A stretch of 64,000 nt of DNA from Dendrolimus kikuchii (lineage: Eukaryota > Arthropoda > Insecta > Lepidoptera > Lasiocampidae), in the NCBI GenBank assembly GCA_019925095.2, contig CM034395.1:13003713-13067712 (forward strand), given 5' to 3'. The notes under the pieces were generated by a model that saw only the letters and a program-made list of their open reading frames with translations, was not told where the DNA came from and searched no databases. How positions within the stretch are numbered: the first letter of the stretch is position 1; each line of letters opens with the position of its first letter. Made by a program: the position numbers and the translations under genes. Positions 36,900-64,000 of the stretch are shown here, piece by piece.

Positions 36900-39208
36900 A
36901 TTAAAACAAATAAAGTGTCATACCTATATTTTTATACATAAATTCTTTTTCATTAAACATTCGTCATAAACTTTTAACTAATCTGACGTAGGTATTTTGA
37001 ATACATTGAACAATCACTAATTTATGGAATTCCAATTTAGTACAATAACCAAATATTTGGTTGAATATTTGGTCAAAATTACATTTATATTGTCTTGGGG
37101 CTACCCCACAGATTACCATGGAATAAGATTATACTTCTTTCCATAATATGACTAACATATCGTTTCGAAACTCCGTAAAGGTTAATCTTAATCGAATCAA
37201 GACCTTACCTAATATTTCAAAATGTATTGGTGTAAATACTTAAAGTTAAATACAAATGCGGTATCTGTTGGAATGGCTTTGGCTTTATATTTTATTTCTA
37301 TAACTATATATCTAACTAGACGGTAGTCTATTGTACCAATACTGGTAGAAGCGACATTTAATATAAAATGTACGTACTTACAAGGGATTTTATTTCAAAT
37401 ATTCGAATCCAATACCTAATCTTTACACGCGTATTGTATAACAATGCTGCTATGTTTTTATTAGCATAAAAAGGTTTATGAAGCACCTGATGGAAAACGG
37501 TGCAGCATCAGGGGCATCACCAACGCGTTGCCGACTTCTAAGAAATTTATTACGCCCTTCATAAGAAACTCCTGTCGAAGTGTGACGGGAAAAACCTTGA
37601 CAAAAAAATCTTTATTGTACGTGGGATCTACATTCTTGAGAACCGTTGCGTAGTTACGTTACGTTAGTAATAGTTAAAAATTATTAGTAGATTTTCCTCA
37701 AAAGTGCGTCAACGTCACATCTGTGATAGTAAGAACTGGTTAGGAGTATTTATGTTAAACGAAATTTATAAAGAAACTTGTTAAATATTGAATTTACTTC
37801 TTCCACTTTATCAAGTTTTACTATTAAATAACGGAGCTTTAAATTGTAAACGTTCAAAACATTTAATGCTTTAGTACATAAATTCATAATTTTTAAAATA
37901 TATGTAAGTACATAATCCACCATTTTTGTAAAGAGCTATATATGTAGTATTGAGTGTATTAAAGCTAACAGCTGTATCTACTCGGTTATCATATTTTGTA
38001 TTTTAAGATCTTCAGTCACATTTAAAAAATAGCTGCTAAATTATACAATTATTATAATGAACTATTATAAAATACCAAATTATTTACACCACTGCTTATT
38101 AACAAAAGGTAATCACAAATGCACCTTTTAAATTAGAAGCACATTCATTCCTATATACATTTAAATTATGATTGCTCTCCATATAATTCATAAAAACCTA
38201 ATAAATATTTTAACTCGCGTCGTCATTACCCGAAATATTTCAATGAATCTTACGCACGCATTCGAGAACATATTTTTCCAAAATTTTCAACGTCTCTCTT
38301 TTGCACATAAATCAACATTTTAATCATTTTACAAATTGTACCGTGATCCATAATATTTGAATGAATAAATGATTTACTAGATTTATTTATTTAGATTTAT
38401 ATGCTCTACGTAACATCAATAAATATTCACTCATAAATAGTATTTTTATAATTATAACATACTATAACGTGGAATGTATAGCAAGATTTATAAAGTAAAT
38501 AAATGTACTTAAAAGTTAAGAATGTGTATATAGATAAGAATTTAATAAGTTATATATTAAAGAAGGCACAACGGATCAAATACTGAATCTGGACACAAGA
38601 TCTATATTAATTAAATATTAATGAAAAAATACTAAAACAACTAGGAGACATAGCTTCTATTATGTACCTATATCAATTACATACATTTCACGCATTAAGT
38701 ATATTCGATTATTTGTTGATATTAATTTTAGTAGCTTATATTACTATTTTTTGATCTTAAATAAATTATCTGGCCAAACGCATTGGAATATGTTAGTTAC
38801 AGTTGTTTATATCTGTGGTTAAATACATTAGAAGGTATAAAACGTATGTATATCAAATTCCTGGCAGTGTATATATTATTACTATATTAATATCCTGAGG
38901 TCTACAATCCTTTCTTACGGGAAAAAATTCAAAACATACTTAACAGATTTTGGTTATTAAATCAGTAACTATCGGAAATACGAAATAAATACTATGTACA
39001 AATTATTGTTGGTATTTTCACGGTAACAAGATGCGTGTACATTATTTGTAAAATATTAGATGACTTGATGTCAGAAAAACTTCAGCCTAACTAGTTTAAT
39101 TAAATATTTTTATTAAATCAGTCACCGATTATTTTACTAAATAAATATAAAATTTTGCTACCAAATTATACAAAACCAATAATTGACTTAATAAAAATCT
39201 TTGGACGT
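36900..39208 (-). other. AT-rich, repeat-poor DNA downstream of the Fas1 stop; possible 3'UTR
   Basis: This stretch has no open frame of interest and almost none of the repeat families that fill the rest of the window; the one exception I see is a weak match near 37460-37560. Minus-strand AATAAA hexamers occur, the first at 39109-39114. Long AT-rich 3'UTRs are common in neural adhesion genes, but the transcript end cannot be read from sequence alone. Confidence 0.3.
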
Positions 39209-55543
<16,335 letters not shown>

Positions 55544-57366
55544 CTGAGAACAAAGAAAAAATGTTTTAGTTACATTATTAGCTAAATGGCAAAAGCAAGT
55601 CAATAATATGATAGTCTTTGAAAGAATTATAGCATTATTTCAGGATATATAGTCAGGAAGAAGAATACCAGGATTGACAATGGTTCAGAAAAAAATGCAA
55701 CTCTGGAAAACTTCTCAATCCAACATAACTAACCACTAACCTAATTAACTCCATACTAATAAGGCCATTGAATGGTTAGTAAGATATAGGAAGTGGCCAT
55801 AAAAGCTATTTCCTCCTCAGTTTTTTAACATTTTGTCCTTTAAAAAATATCTATATCAAAAATTTAAAATCTTATTGAATTCCTAGCATGCCTCTTCCAC
55901 GCTAAAGACATTTATCGATTCCTTGATATCGAATCAAAGTTTGTATTCGTAACATATACAAGAAAGGAAAATTAATAAATAAACTTCAAACAGTAATTGC
56001 TTTTAATCAAATTTTCATGAAGTCGCACAAGATTTGTAAAGTTTATACCTCATAATAAATTTTTCATTTGCGATGAAATGAAATACATGATGTTATCATT
56101 TGTTACGTTATATTGCACATCACTTGTCACATCTGACTTTAAAATCTATAAAAGTTCGAAAATAAAACAATATCATCTATTGTTTCTCTCATATGACATT
56201 TTACATACAAACAATAAGAAAAATCCATGGGTAGACAGGCAGGTAAAAGGCCCACCCGATAGAAAGTGGTTACCATCGCTTATGGAGATTTGCAACACCA
56301 AAGGTGCTACAAATGCGCTTAAAGGGATCTCGAACCTGGCAACTAATGCCAGAACACAACTTAAGGTTGTTATGGCGGTATACTTTACCTTGACTAGAAG
56401 TATAGGGAGAAATTTCAGTTATAGCGAAGAGTAATTTTTCAGCAATTCGGATCACGTATATCGTATTAAGCAATTCAGCGAAAGGTAAAGTTCACACAAA
56501 GAAAAACACAGAAATGTTAGTAGAAATCACACCGAAGCCGAAGGTTCGAAGACGATCTAAGTTAAATATTATGATAATGATTCCATACCTCTATCACGTC
56601 AAATTTCCAGTGGAATAGGTTATTCGTTTGAAATTAGTGTTAGGTAGAGCACTAAGATGAAATATGTAGGTTTTGTACACCATTAAAAAATCTTTTAAGT
56701 CTAACAGGCTTATTCATTTTGAGTTAGAGTTTTCGAATATAAATAAGACCGTAAAAGTATTTTTAATTTTCCGTGTGACCTCTCTCAGACAACCCCAGGA
56801 ATAAATTATGAATATATACCTAAGTCTACTTTGGTTTTACATACTAAATAGACATGTAATATAATAATATATAAAACAATATTAACCTAAAACATGTTTA
56901 GATTTGATTTAGTATATATATTATGACAGGTATTATTTGGTAGTCACTTTTATAATTTATCTTTGTATATAAAAGTTCAGCTTCCGTATGTTTGTATTCC
57001 CATACTTCTGAAATATATTCGATGGATTGCCTTCCCTAATAATTAATATCGGACTGAACCACAGCAAAGCATCTCGTCGTGAGGTTTATCTATATATACT
57101 GTTTCGTTTCGACGTTTACACGTCAATCAAGTTACATATTTCTTGACAGTAAAGCCACATGAAACAAATGACATAATTGTCGTACTTTACTGTTGTGGGA
57201 GACGTAATAGTGATGTTCTGTGAATCATGTTACGCACTGACTATTAACCCATCTACACTATACGTAAACAAATCGAAAGTAATCAATTCAAAAATAACAA
57301 ATGTCTGCTTTAAAACAAAATATAAGTACCTCAATTATTATGTGCTTATAAAATGTCTTTGAGGAA
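55544..57366. other. Probable Fas1 intron or upstream DNA, no exon found
   Basis: No fasciclin-like coding, signal peptide or obvious promoter was recognised. One A-tailed repeat copy lies at 56236-56390 (-). Confidence 0.4.
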
Positions 57367-57609
57367 CGCATGCGCCACTTAGTCAGTTTTCTGATCTAAT
57401 GTGCATATTGTTACAATTACCAGGTGCTAACAACGGTAAAGAAAAACATCGTGATGCAACCTGCACATCGAGATAACCGATGTGTCAAACCTGCCAAGCC
57501 GTCTTGGACAAGAGTGGCGGTTATACAGTCCGTTCCCCAATAGTGGGAAATTTATGGATTGTTGTTATTCTAACTGGCGTGAAGTTATGTATGTATGTAT
57601 GTATGTTAT
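57367..57609 (+). repeat. SINE body copy ending in a (TATG)n-tailed repeat
   Basis: 57367-57570 carries ATGTGCATATTGTTACAATT, ACCAGGTGCTAACAACGGTA and CTGCCAAGCCGTCTTGGAC of the SINE family. It joins directly to ACTGGCGTGAAGTTATGTAT with a TATG tail (57572-57609). Confidence 0.65.
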
Positions 57610-57799
57610 TCTAAAGCTTATTTTTTATTGTTGATAATCATCGTCCTTGAGTTTAATATGGTTTTTTTCCAAGCTGGCAAGCAAGTAAACGGCCCATCTA
57701 ATGGAAAGTGTTTACCATCGCATATAAACGTTGCAGGTAGGTAACTGGTGTGATATGTGACAAAATAACGTCACTGAAACTAAAAGGTCAGATATGAAT

Positions 57800-58010
57800 A
57801 TCTGTCATACGACCGGTCATGTTATACGGGTCCGAATGTTGGGCCACTAAAGGATTCATGGGTATAAAGGTAATGGTAGACCAAAAAAGAGATGGATGGA
57901 TTGTGTGAAGGATGATATGATGATTTGTGGTGTGACAGAGCATGCATGTCACAACAGAGGAGTGTGGAAGCAAAAGATATATTATGCCGATTGCCGACCC
58001 TAAATAATTG
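57800..58010 (+). pseudogene. Non-LTR reverse transcriptase C-terminal fragment (RTE-like)
   Basis: One frame reads RPVMLYGSECWATK, and a second frame reads NGRPKKRWMDCVKDDMMICG, VTEHACHNRGVWKQK and YADCRP before a stop. This is the conserved end of a LINE reverse transcriptase, frameshifted and internally deleted. It lies within a stretch (57665-58330) mixed with other dispersed repeats. Confidence 0.6.
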
Positions 58011-59376
58011 GGAGAAGGTGAAAGAAAAAAGAGATAAATGTTTGCAACACCAGCGGCGAAGCCAACGCGTTGCCAGTCCTTAGAATGGGATAGGAAGGGA
58101 TGGGATAAGGGAGATCCAATAGAAGAAGTGGGATAGAGTAAGCAGACAGAAGGGATTGGATAGAGGGTATGCGATAGAGGAATACAATACGGGAAGGGAG
58201 AAGTGGGCCATCGGAACTTTCACTCATCGCAAAAAACACGATTAACTCAAGGCTAACCGTTTCACCACAGTATCCTGTGAGAGCGTGTTATCACACCGAT
58301 CGAGTCGGCCCTATAAGTTGTGTAATACAGTAATGTTTCCAGGATTTTTCTACGGTTAAAACTATTATTCAGAATAAAGCTTGTATTATGCACAGATTTG
58401 AAGTTAAAACTGTTCGTTGAAACAGGTAGCCTTTAACTTTCCATGCGACATAACAATGGCATCCCGCGAGACCCAACCCAGTGCCTGGCATATGTGTAGC
58501 AATAGTTCCAAGTATGTAGTACTGCGCCCTTTATGTTGCCATTCTATGAAGTGAAACTGAGAAGCTTTTGTTCACAGTAAGATTGAGTAATAAAATATTT
58601 ATATCGGAATCAGAACGAGAACTATTTTTATGTAGTCATTCGCTTACCGGAAAAAAAAAACTTTTTATTATAAAGGAATGGAATGTAGGGTAGAAATACT
58701 TTTTATTTATTTGTTAGCCGTTGCTCACGGCTTGTTTCGCGTAGATCAAATATAGTCATAGTTTGAGTAGTCAATAAAAGTTTAAAGGTTTTTTAATCAC
58801 CTTAACGATATAATTCCCAAAAATGCTGATATACATGTGCATTTAATTCTAATCGGAAGCAAGCACATATAATTTCGTGCTTCTTACTTTGAAAAACTTT
58901 CATTCCCTTTGCACCTTCTTAGGGGTTGAATTTTCAAAAATAATTTCTTAGTGTATAAAAAAACCGCATGCAGTTTTTAACAGTCCTAGCCCCAGTCGTT
59001 TGGGCTGTGCGTAGATATGTCGGTCAGTCAGTAATATATTATATAGATATTATTATAATACTCTAAGGCTCTTTCTGAGATGTGTTTATCTAAGATATGA
59101 TGATTATTCAAATTAATGTCATCATTCTATAAAGACATATATTGTACGGGATAGTGCCAAAATCTCTCTTTAACAATAGTAGGATAAAACATTCACTTCA
59201 ATTTATTATGATAATGTTCCTATTAAATATCACTGAATCAAATTAAAGTAAACGAATAGTTCATTTTTGCCTCAAAGACATCATTGTTTCTATTAGCGTT
59301 TATCAGTTTTACATAATATGAGTTAATAATAATAAAATTGTGAATTTAAATTAACTACGAAATTACCTTAGGAACG

Positions 59377-59698
59377 GGTTACATATTTGTGCCGTTTGGT
59401 GTTGAAACATTAGGTCCGTGGGGTCCATCGGCAAAGAGTTTCTTCAAAGAGATTTGCAAGAAACTCTTTGATGCCACCCGTGATCAGAAGGCTGGCTCAT
59501 ATTTCGCCCAACAAATAAGCATCGCCATACAGCGCGGCAATGCAGCAAGCCTTCTGGGCACGCTCCCATCTGGCAGCGATTTGTTACACAGTCTATTATC
59601 GCTTGTACTTTATAACTTAGTTTATAATTTAATACACAATTTTATAATTTATTGGTTGACATTTTATTAGGTAAATAATTAAATAAATAATAAGTACG
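59377..59698 (+). pseudogene. Non-LTR retrotransposon 3' end (reverse transcriptase C-terminus)
   Basis: The frame VETLGPWGPSAKSFFKEICK, DATRDQKAGSYFAQQISIAI and QRGNAASLLGTLPSGSD is the typical C-terminal block of RTE-type and related LINE proteins. It runs about 90 codons to a TAG at 59668 and is followed by a short AAT-rich tail. The element is 5'-truncated. Confidence 0.75.
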
Positions 59699-59699
59699 A

Positions 59700-60619
59700 A
59701 ATTTGTTTAATACTTCACTGTCAAAGGACTTTGGTCCGATAATATTCATAATTCCATTAGGCTATGATCAATATGCCGGGATCACATCTTTAACATGATG
59801 ACCACCGGTGAAAATTATGACGTCATAATTTAGTACACTCGTAGAAAACCTATGAGGCTGCGACGCTTGATAAGATAATAAATAGTGTTTCAGTTAATTT
59901 ACTGTCACTTACCCTATCGTTGTAACTATACACGTTAGTTCAAAAATGTTGCCCAAGTCAGTTTAGAAAACCAAGCATTTGGAATAAAACGCGTTTGCTA
60001 ATCACTGCCCGACCACGAATTTAGTACCAGACGGCCTACCTAAAGTGGTTGCTTTTCAAGAATTGCTTAGCGAAATTGACACGTGCTTAGTGATGTGTTA
60101 TACTGGTAGTTATAGAACATAGCATAAAGTTCTAATTTATGTTAATACTTGTAATGTAAATTATATGAACCTGTGATAATGAATTCTTTAGGCCCCCAGA
60201 ACTTTTAGTTATTATGATCTCAAAATCTGTACTTTTTAAAGGGTTAAAAAGTAAAAGAAGTTCACTGTTTGACACAAAATATCCATTTTTCAACAACTAA
60301 ATTATTGAAATGATAATAAAACGAAACTGGCAAAATATTCAATACGATTTCGGGTGTAGCCATACAAAAACTGAAGTGCTGTCGCCGAACCCGCGCTGTA
60401 GCGAGGTATGTTCAATTGAAGAGCATTTTCATGCACCTCTCGTAGACTATTTTAATTGGATTACACGTGAATGAATCATGTCATTTATGAGCCTTCCAGT
60501 TCAATTTATTTTTCAGATTACTGTGTATATAAGTATATATATGTGCTCGTTACATAGGTGTGCAAATGTGCATATACTTATATATAAGTAAGTGGTACTC
60601 GTAGTACTAGTGATTATAA
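59700..60619. other. Non-coding DNA, no gene recognised
   Basis: AT-rich, with no repeat shared with the rest of the window that I could see. Confidence 0.4.
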
Positions 60620-61400
60620 TATAAATAAAGTGGACGGAGATCAAAGAGGAGCTCGTGGTGACCTGAGTGGACAAGCTTGAGGGCAGAGACGATACGGCAC
60701 CCTTTCGTACCGCCTGACACAGGTCCTCAGGGAACACGGTTGATTAGGGAGGTACCTGCTTCGTAGTAGTAGGGAACAAATGGCAGGGTGCCAACATAGT
60801 AGTGCCAGCTTCGGAGACACGGCGTTGCACACTCTCTAGGAATGCTCTGCATGCGCCATGGTCTCGGCGTATCTATCGGATTACACCTTTCATATCCGGC
60901 TGTCGTTTTAACCAAGGTCAGGAGCATTACCGGATGGGACGCCGTCGTCTCCTTCTGTAAGACAGTTATGTCGGCGAACGAGGCGGCAGAGCGGAAGAGA
61001 GAAAGGACTACATTGCTCTTCTCTCGCGCACTACGAACAAGGCTTCGCCGGAGAGAAGAAAACGACATCCGACCGTCATGGATACACGGCCGCGGATAAT
61101 GTTCTTCAAGGAAACGCCCGTACCCAGGTCATTGAGACAGCACCGTGCAGATGTTCCACGCACCTCTATCATCTCGTACAGTTGTCGAGAGGAAACTAAG
61201 GAGAGGTTATCCCCGGCCCAAGGAGAGGTCCACCCAGAATAAAGGGTGGGCCCACGCTAGCCAGGGTTGTGGCGTCGACACTGCTTTGGTCCCGTGGCCC
61301 TGACTACTGGTGGGTATTTCGGGAACTAGCCAGTGATCCCCAAACTTATGTCCCAAATTTGGGAGTCCCCAAACGGTTTTCACCTCTATATAAAAAAAAT
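60620..61400 (+). pseudogene. R1/Jockey-like LINE ORF2 C-terminus and 3'UTR, decayed
   Basis: GC-richer DNA encodes, in one frame, pieces such as CQHSSASFGDTALHTL, a stop, then ECSAC. This is the degraded zinc-knuckle region (one Cys replaced) found near the end of R1-type proteins. The AERKRERTT-like basic end follows around 60990. 61200-61340 matches the LINE 3'UTR seen at 31625-31910. Confidence 0.6.
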
Positions 61401-61419
61401 TAGGACTTTTTTTGCAGGA

Positions 61420-61893
61420 GATCAGCAGACAGGCAGACGGCCCACTTGATGGAAAGCGGTTACCATCGCCTATGGACATTTACAACAGCAAAGTTGCTAC
61501 AAATGCGCTGCTGCTCTCTTAAGGGAAACTTAGGAAACTAAGGACTTAGGGAAGAAAGGATTTTTTTAAAAGAGTTAAAAAATCTTAAATATAGAGTATC
61601 GTTAGTGAGATTTTGAAAAAATAGTTTTACTTTATGACTTTTTTTATTTTCGTTAATACGAGTATGTGTAACCCCAACCTCCCAACTATCTTTTAAAGTA
61701 TGAAGTGGATTTTTTTTATTGTTTTTTTATTGCAGGAGATCAGCAGACAGGCAGACGGCCCACTTGACAGTCGCCTATGGACACTTGCAACACCAAAGGT
61801 GCTACAAATGCGCTGCTGCTCTCTTAAGGGAGACTGGAACCTGGTCACTAATGCCGGAACACAATTCAAGGTTGTTATGGCGGCGTACTTTTA
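61420..61893 (-). repeat. Two nearby copies of the A-tailed dispersed repeat
   Basis: GCAGGAGATCAGCAGACAGG and CAGACGGCCCACTTGA start copies at 61423 and 61734. Both continue into ACAAATGCGCTGCTGCTCTC. The second also has GGAACCTGGTCACTAATGCC. On the minus strand both end in an A-rich tail. Confidence 0.75.
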
Positions 61894-62559
61894 AAGTATG
61901 AAGTGGAAAATTCTAAAAAAAATGTTAGTATTAAAGCATACTTGAAATGAAAATAGTTTTCAACAATATATGTTGAGTAGTTTTAAGGTATATGGGGTAT
62001 TTTCGATTCAATACAATTTTAAATCCCGTTTTCAAATAACAAAAACAGTAGAAGTCAGAACCTTTGTGGTGCGCGGACTGTCAAGCACTTATCTAATTTT
62101 AATCTAACATTTCCTTTAAATTTTTATATTGAAAGGAAATGTTGTAAAAAGTCATTATTCATTTTGTTTTATTTATATAAAACAGAATTTAGTTATGACT
62201 TATTTTTGTAAATATAATTAAAGCGTATCAAAGACTGCAAAGCGTTTCTTTTTATGTTAAAAGGCCTTTGTTATGATTTCCTATTTATGAATACCTACTT
62301 TTTATAGCAATTATTTTTCTTGTTTTCGAACAAAGAAATAACGTGGCATTTTATTTAGACAATTAAGTTTAAATCTCAATGGTACCTATAGCATATTTTA
62401 CATATTAATAAAGAAAGAGAAAAAGAGCAATAATATATAAGGACAATTTTAGATTACTACTACACAAGACTACTGGGTCAGAAAAACAGAACCAACACTT
62501 GGTAAGTATATAATATTTGATGACATGGATGAAAGTATTGCTTTTATAGACCGCCCCAC

Positions 62560-62840
62560 ACAGAATTTGAGAGATTGAAGACGCCAGGGGCTTTGTTTCC
62601 CCAGCAGTAGATAGACTATTGAGCCACCGCGCCCGTGGGCTGGCGGAGTTGGTCAGTTTCCGCTTTCCCATAGCCCTAACATAAACTGAAGGAAGGTAAA
62701 TCTAGTGGGTATCTCTAACTCGGGTGAAGTTAGCATCTCCTCGGGAGTACTAGTGAAATGCCAACTTGGCGAATCCCACTCTCCTACCGCAGTTTTCCTT
62801 GGGGTTAGCAGTCCTCAAGTGCATTTTCACTAGTAAAAAA
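62560..62840 (+). repeat. LINE 3' end copy with A tail
   Basis: Matches the LINE 3'UTR family at 31625-31910: GGGTATCTCTAACTCGGGTG, ACTAGTGAAATGCCAACTTG, GCGAATCCCAC, TCCTCAAGTGCATTTTCACT and an A run. Confidence 0.7.
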
Positions 62841-64000
62841 AATGATTAGCAATCTATTGTTTTTTAATAAGTTGATTTTTATTAACTGCATGTTCTCATT
62901 TAAAAATATGCGATCTAGAATGCTTATCTAGAACATGTTTACAGGAGACCTGAATAAAACCAAATTGAAAAAACTACAACACATACATATATTGCACTTT
63001 CGATACTTAAAGGTAAAGAGGAATCCATTTTGGCCTCACGCTGATGTCTATCTGTGTATTTCTTATTAACATATTGTTCTGTTTTACTAGTGATGCAAAC
63101 AAAATGGCAATCAGCCGGATGCGGTCGACGTGCGGGTAATGTACTAGCTAAAGTGATGACACACAGTCAGAAGTGTTATATAAATTGTAACGTATCACTT
63201 CCCCATATAATGGCTTTAATGGATATTAAATAAAAATATTATACAGCGACTGAGATATTGGCTAGCCGTGCAAGATAATAGCTTATATCTATTTATGCCA
63301 CATTTAAATGGAAATTATATACCTACCTACACTTTATTACTAATGTAATTTGTGAATTTAAGAACAATAAAGATTTTGACATAAAAAAATGAATTTTTAA
63401 TACAAGCTTAAGGACTATCCTAAAAATATAATAGTTGAAGAGTTTTGAGATTATTACATATTTAGATTATAAGATCTCTATCAAAATACCCCTAAGCTAG
63501 GAAAGCAATATTAGAGTGTAGGTAGGTGCACGATCTTATCTGACTTATATTTAAACGAAATTTTTTGGTAACACTGTAACATTTGTCACATCCTTTATGT
63601 AAGGCGCCATATTAAAGAAATATACCTACTTCCGTTGATGCCCTCTTCGGGTTTTGTTATAATAGACTATATTACACAGGAAAAAAACGAAATAGTAAAT
63701 TTTCTTCTGAAACACGCATTAAGAAATAACATATATATAGGAAGATAGTGGTGTACAATTTTTATATTTAATTCTGATTAAAGAGCTTTAAGTAAATGAT
63801 TTGTGTTGCAAAAAATTTTTTAAACACGATAGTAAAAAAATATGATTCGTTTTTGTATCCTACTATTCATCCACTCGCCTTACCGTCGGTAGAAATTTCA
63901 TGTTATTTGTATTGAACTTATGTCTAATTTTAAGTAGCTAGCTTTATTAACAAACAGGAAGGCAATTAAACGGTAGGTAAGATATAAAAAACCGGCCATT
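62841..64000. other. AT-rich DNA, no gene recognised
   Basis: No open frame, splice-flanked coding match or named repeat was found here. The missing Fas1 5' exon is not visible in this stretch. Confidence 0.4.

Noticed and set aside
60727..61099. 113-codon minus-strand and 85-codon plus-strand frames as host genes
   Set aside because: The GC-rich region is a decayed LINE end; the plus-strand zinc-knuckle remnants show its origin.
62405..62671. 88-codon minus-strand frame as a gene or the missing Fas1 5' exon
   Set aside because: It overlaps a LINE 3' end and shows no signal peptide or FAS1 similarity.

Overview
The window looks like insect nuclear DNA, most probably from a moth or butterfly (Lepidoptera). 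It is AT-rich, intron-rich and densely filled with transposable-element debris of lepidopteran type: tRNA-headed SINEs, mariner and Tc1 relics, Helitron-like elements, pieces of non-LTR reverse transcriptase, and (TATG)n-tailed repeats. There is no operon structure, no ribosomal RNA gene and no convincing stand-alone tRNA gene. The lepidopteran call is inference; the sequence directly supports only 'insect-like'.

The one clear cellular gene is fasciclin-1 (Fas1), on the minus strand from 55543 down to a stop at 39209. I resolve 12 exons. All but one of the junctions agree in phase and carry GT/AG splice signals. They encode most of a four-domain FAS1 cell-adhesion protein ending in a hydrophobic tail typical of GPI anchoring. 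The 5' end (signal peptide and start of domain 1) is not visible and probably lies beyond the window. The middle of domain 2, about 45-50 residues, is also missing, and the exons on either side do not agree in phase.

Layout. 1-4100: mostly AT-rich DNA with a TTAG-ended MITE, a LINE fragment and one unassigned open frame. 4100-5970: three copies of a Helitron-like element that carries a 9-bp minisatellite. 5978-7256: a nearly complete mariner with four nonsense codons. 7260-36900: gene desert with SINEs, three target-duplication-flanked copies of a short A-tailed retroposon, two other Helitron-like families, a second mariner relic with a deletion, a nested LINE insertion and an isolated GC-rich Ala/Pro/Val open frame. 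36900-39208: repeat-poor AT-rich DNA that may hold the Fas1 3'UTR. 39209-55543: Fas1, whose introns contain the longest minisatellite-bearing Helitron-like copy, a decayed Tc1-like transposon, a pogo-like MITE and a Helitron-like insertion 13 bases past a splice donor. 55544-64000: probable Fas1 5' intron or upstream DNA, full of LINE and SINE pieces.

No bacterial-style system, CRISPR array or multi-gene pathway is present. The most interesting material is in the repeats (a shared minisatellite position with different units, and a possible new SINE family) and in the incomplete Fas1 domain 2.
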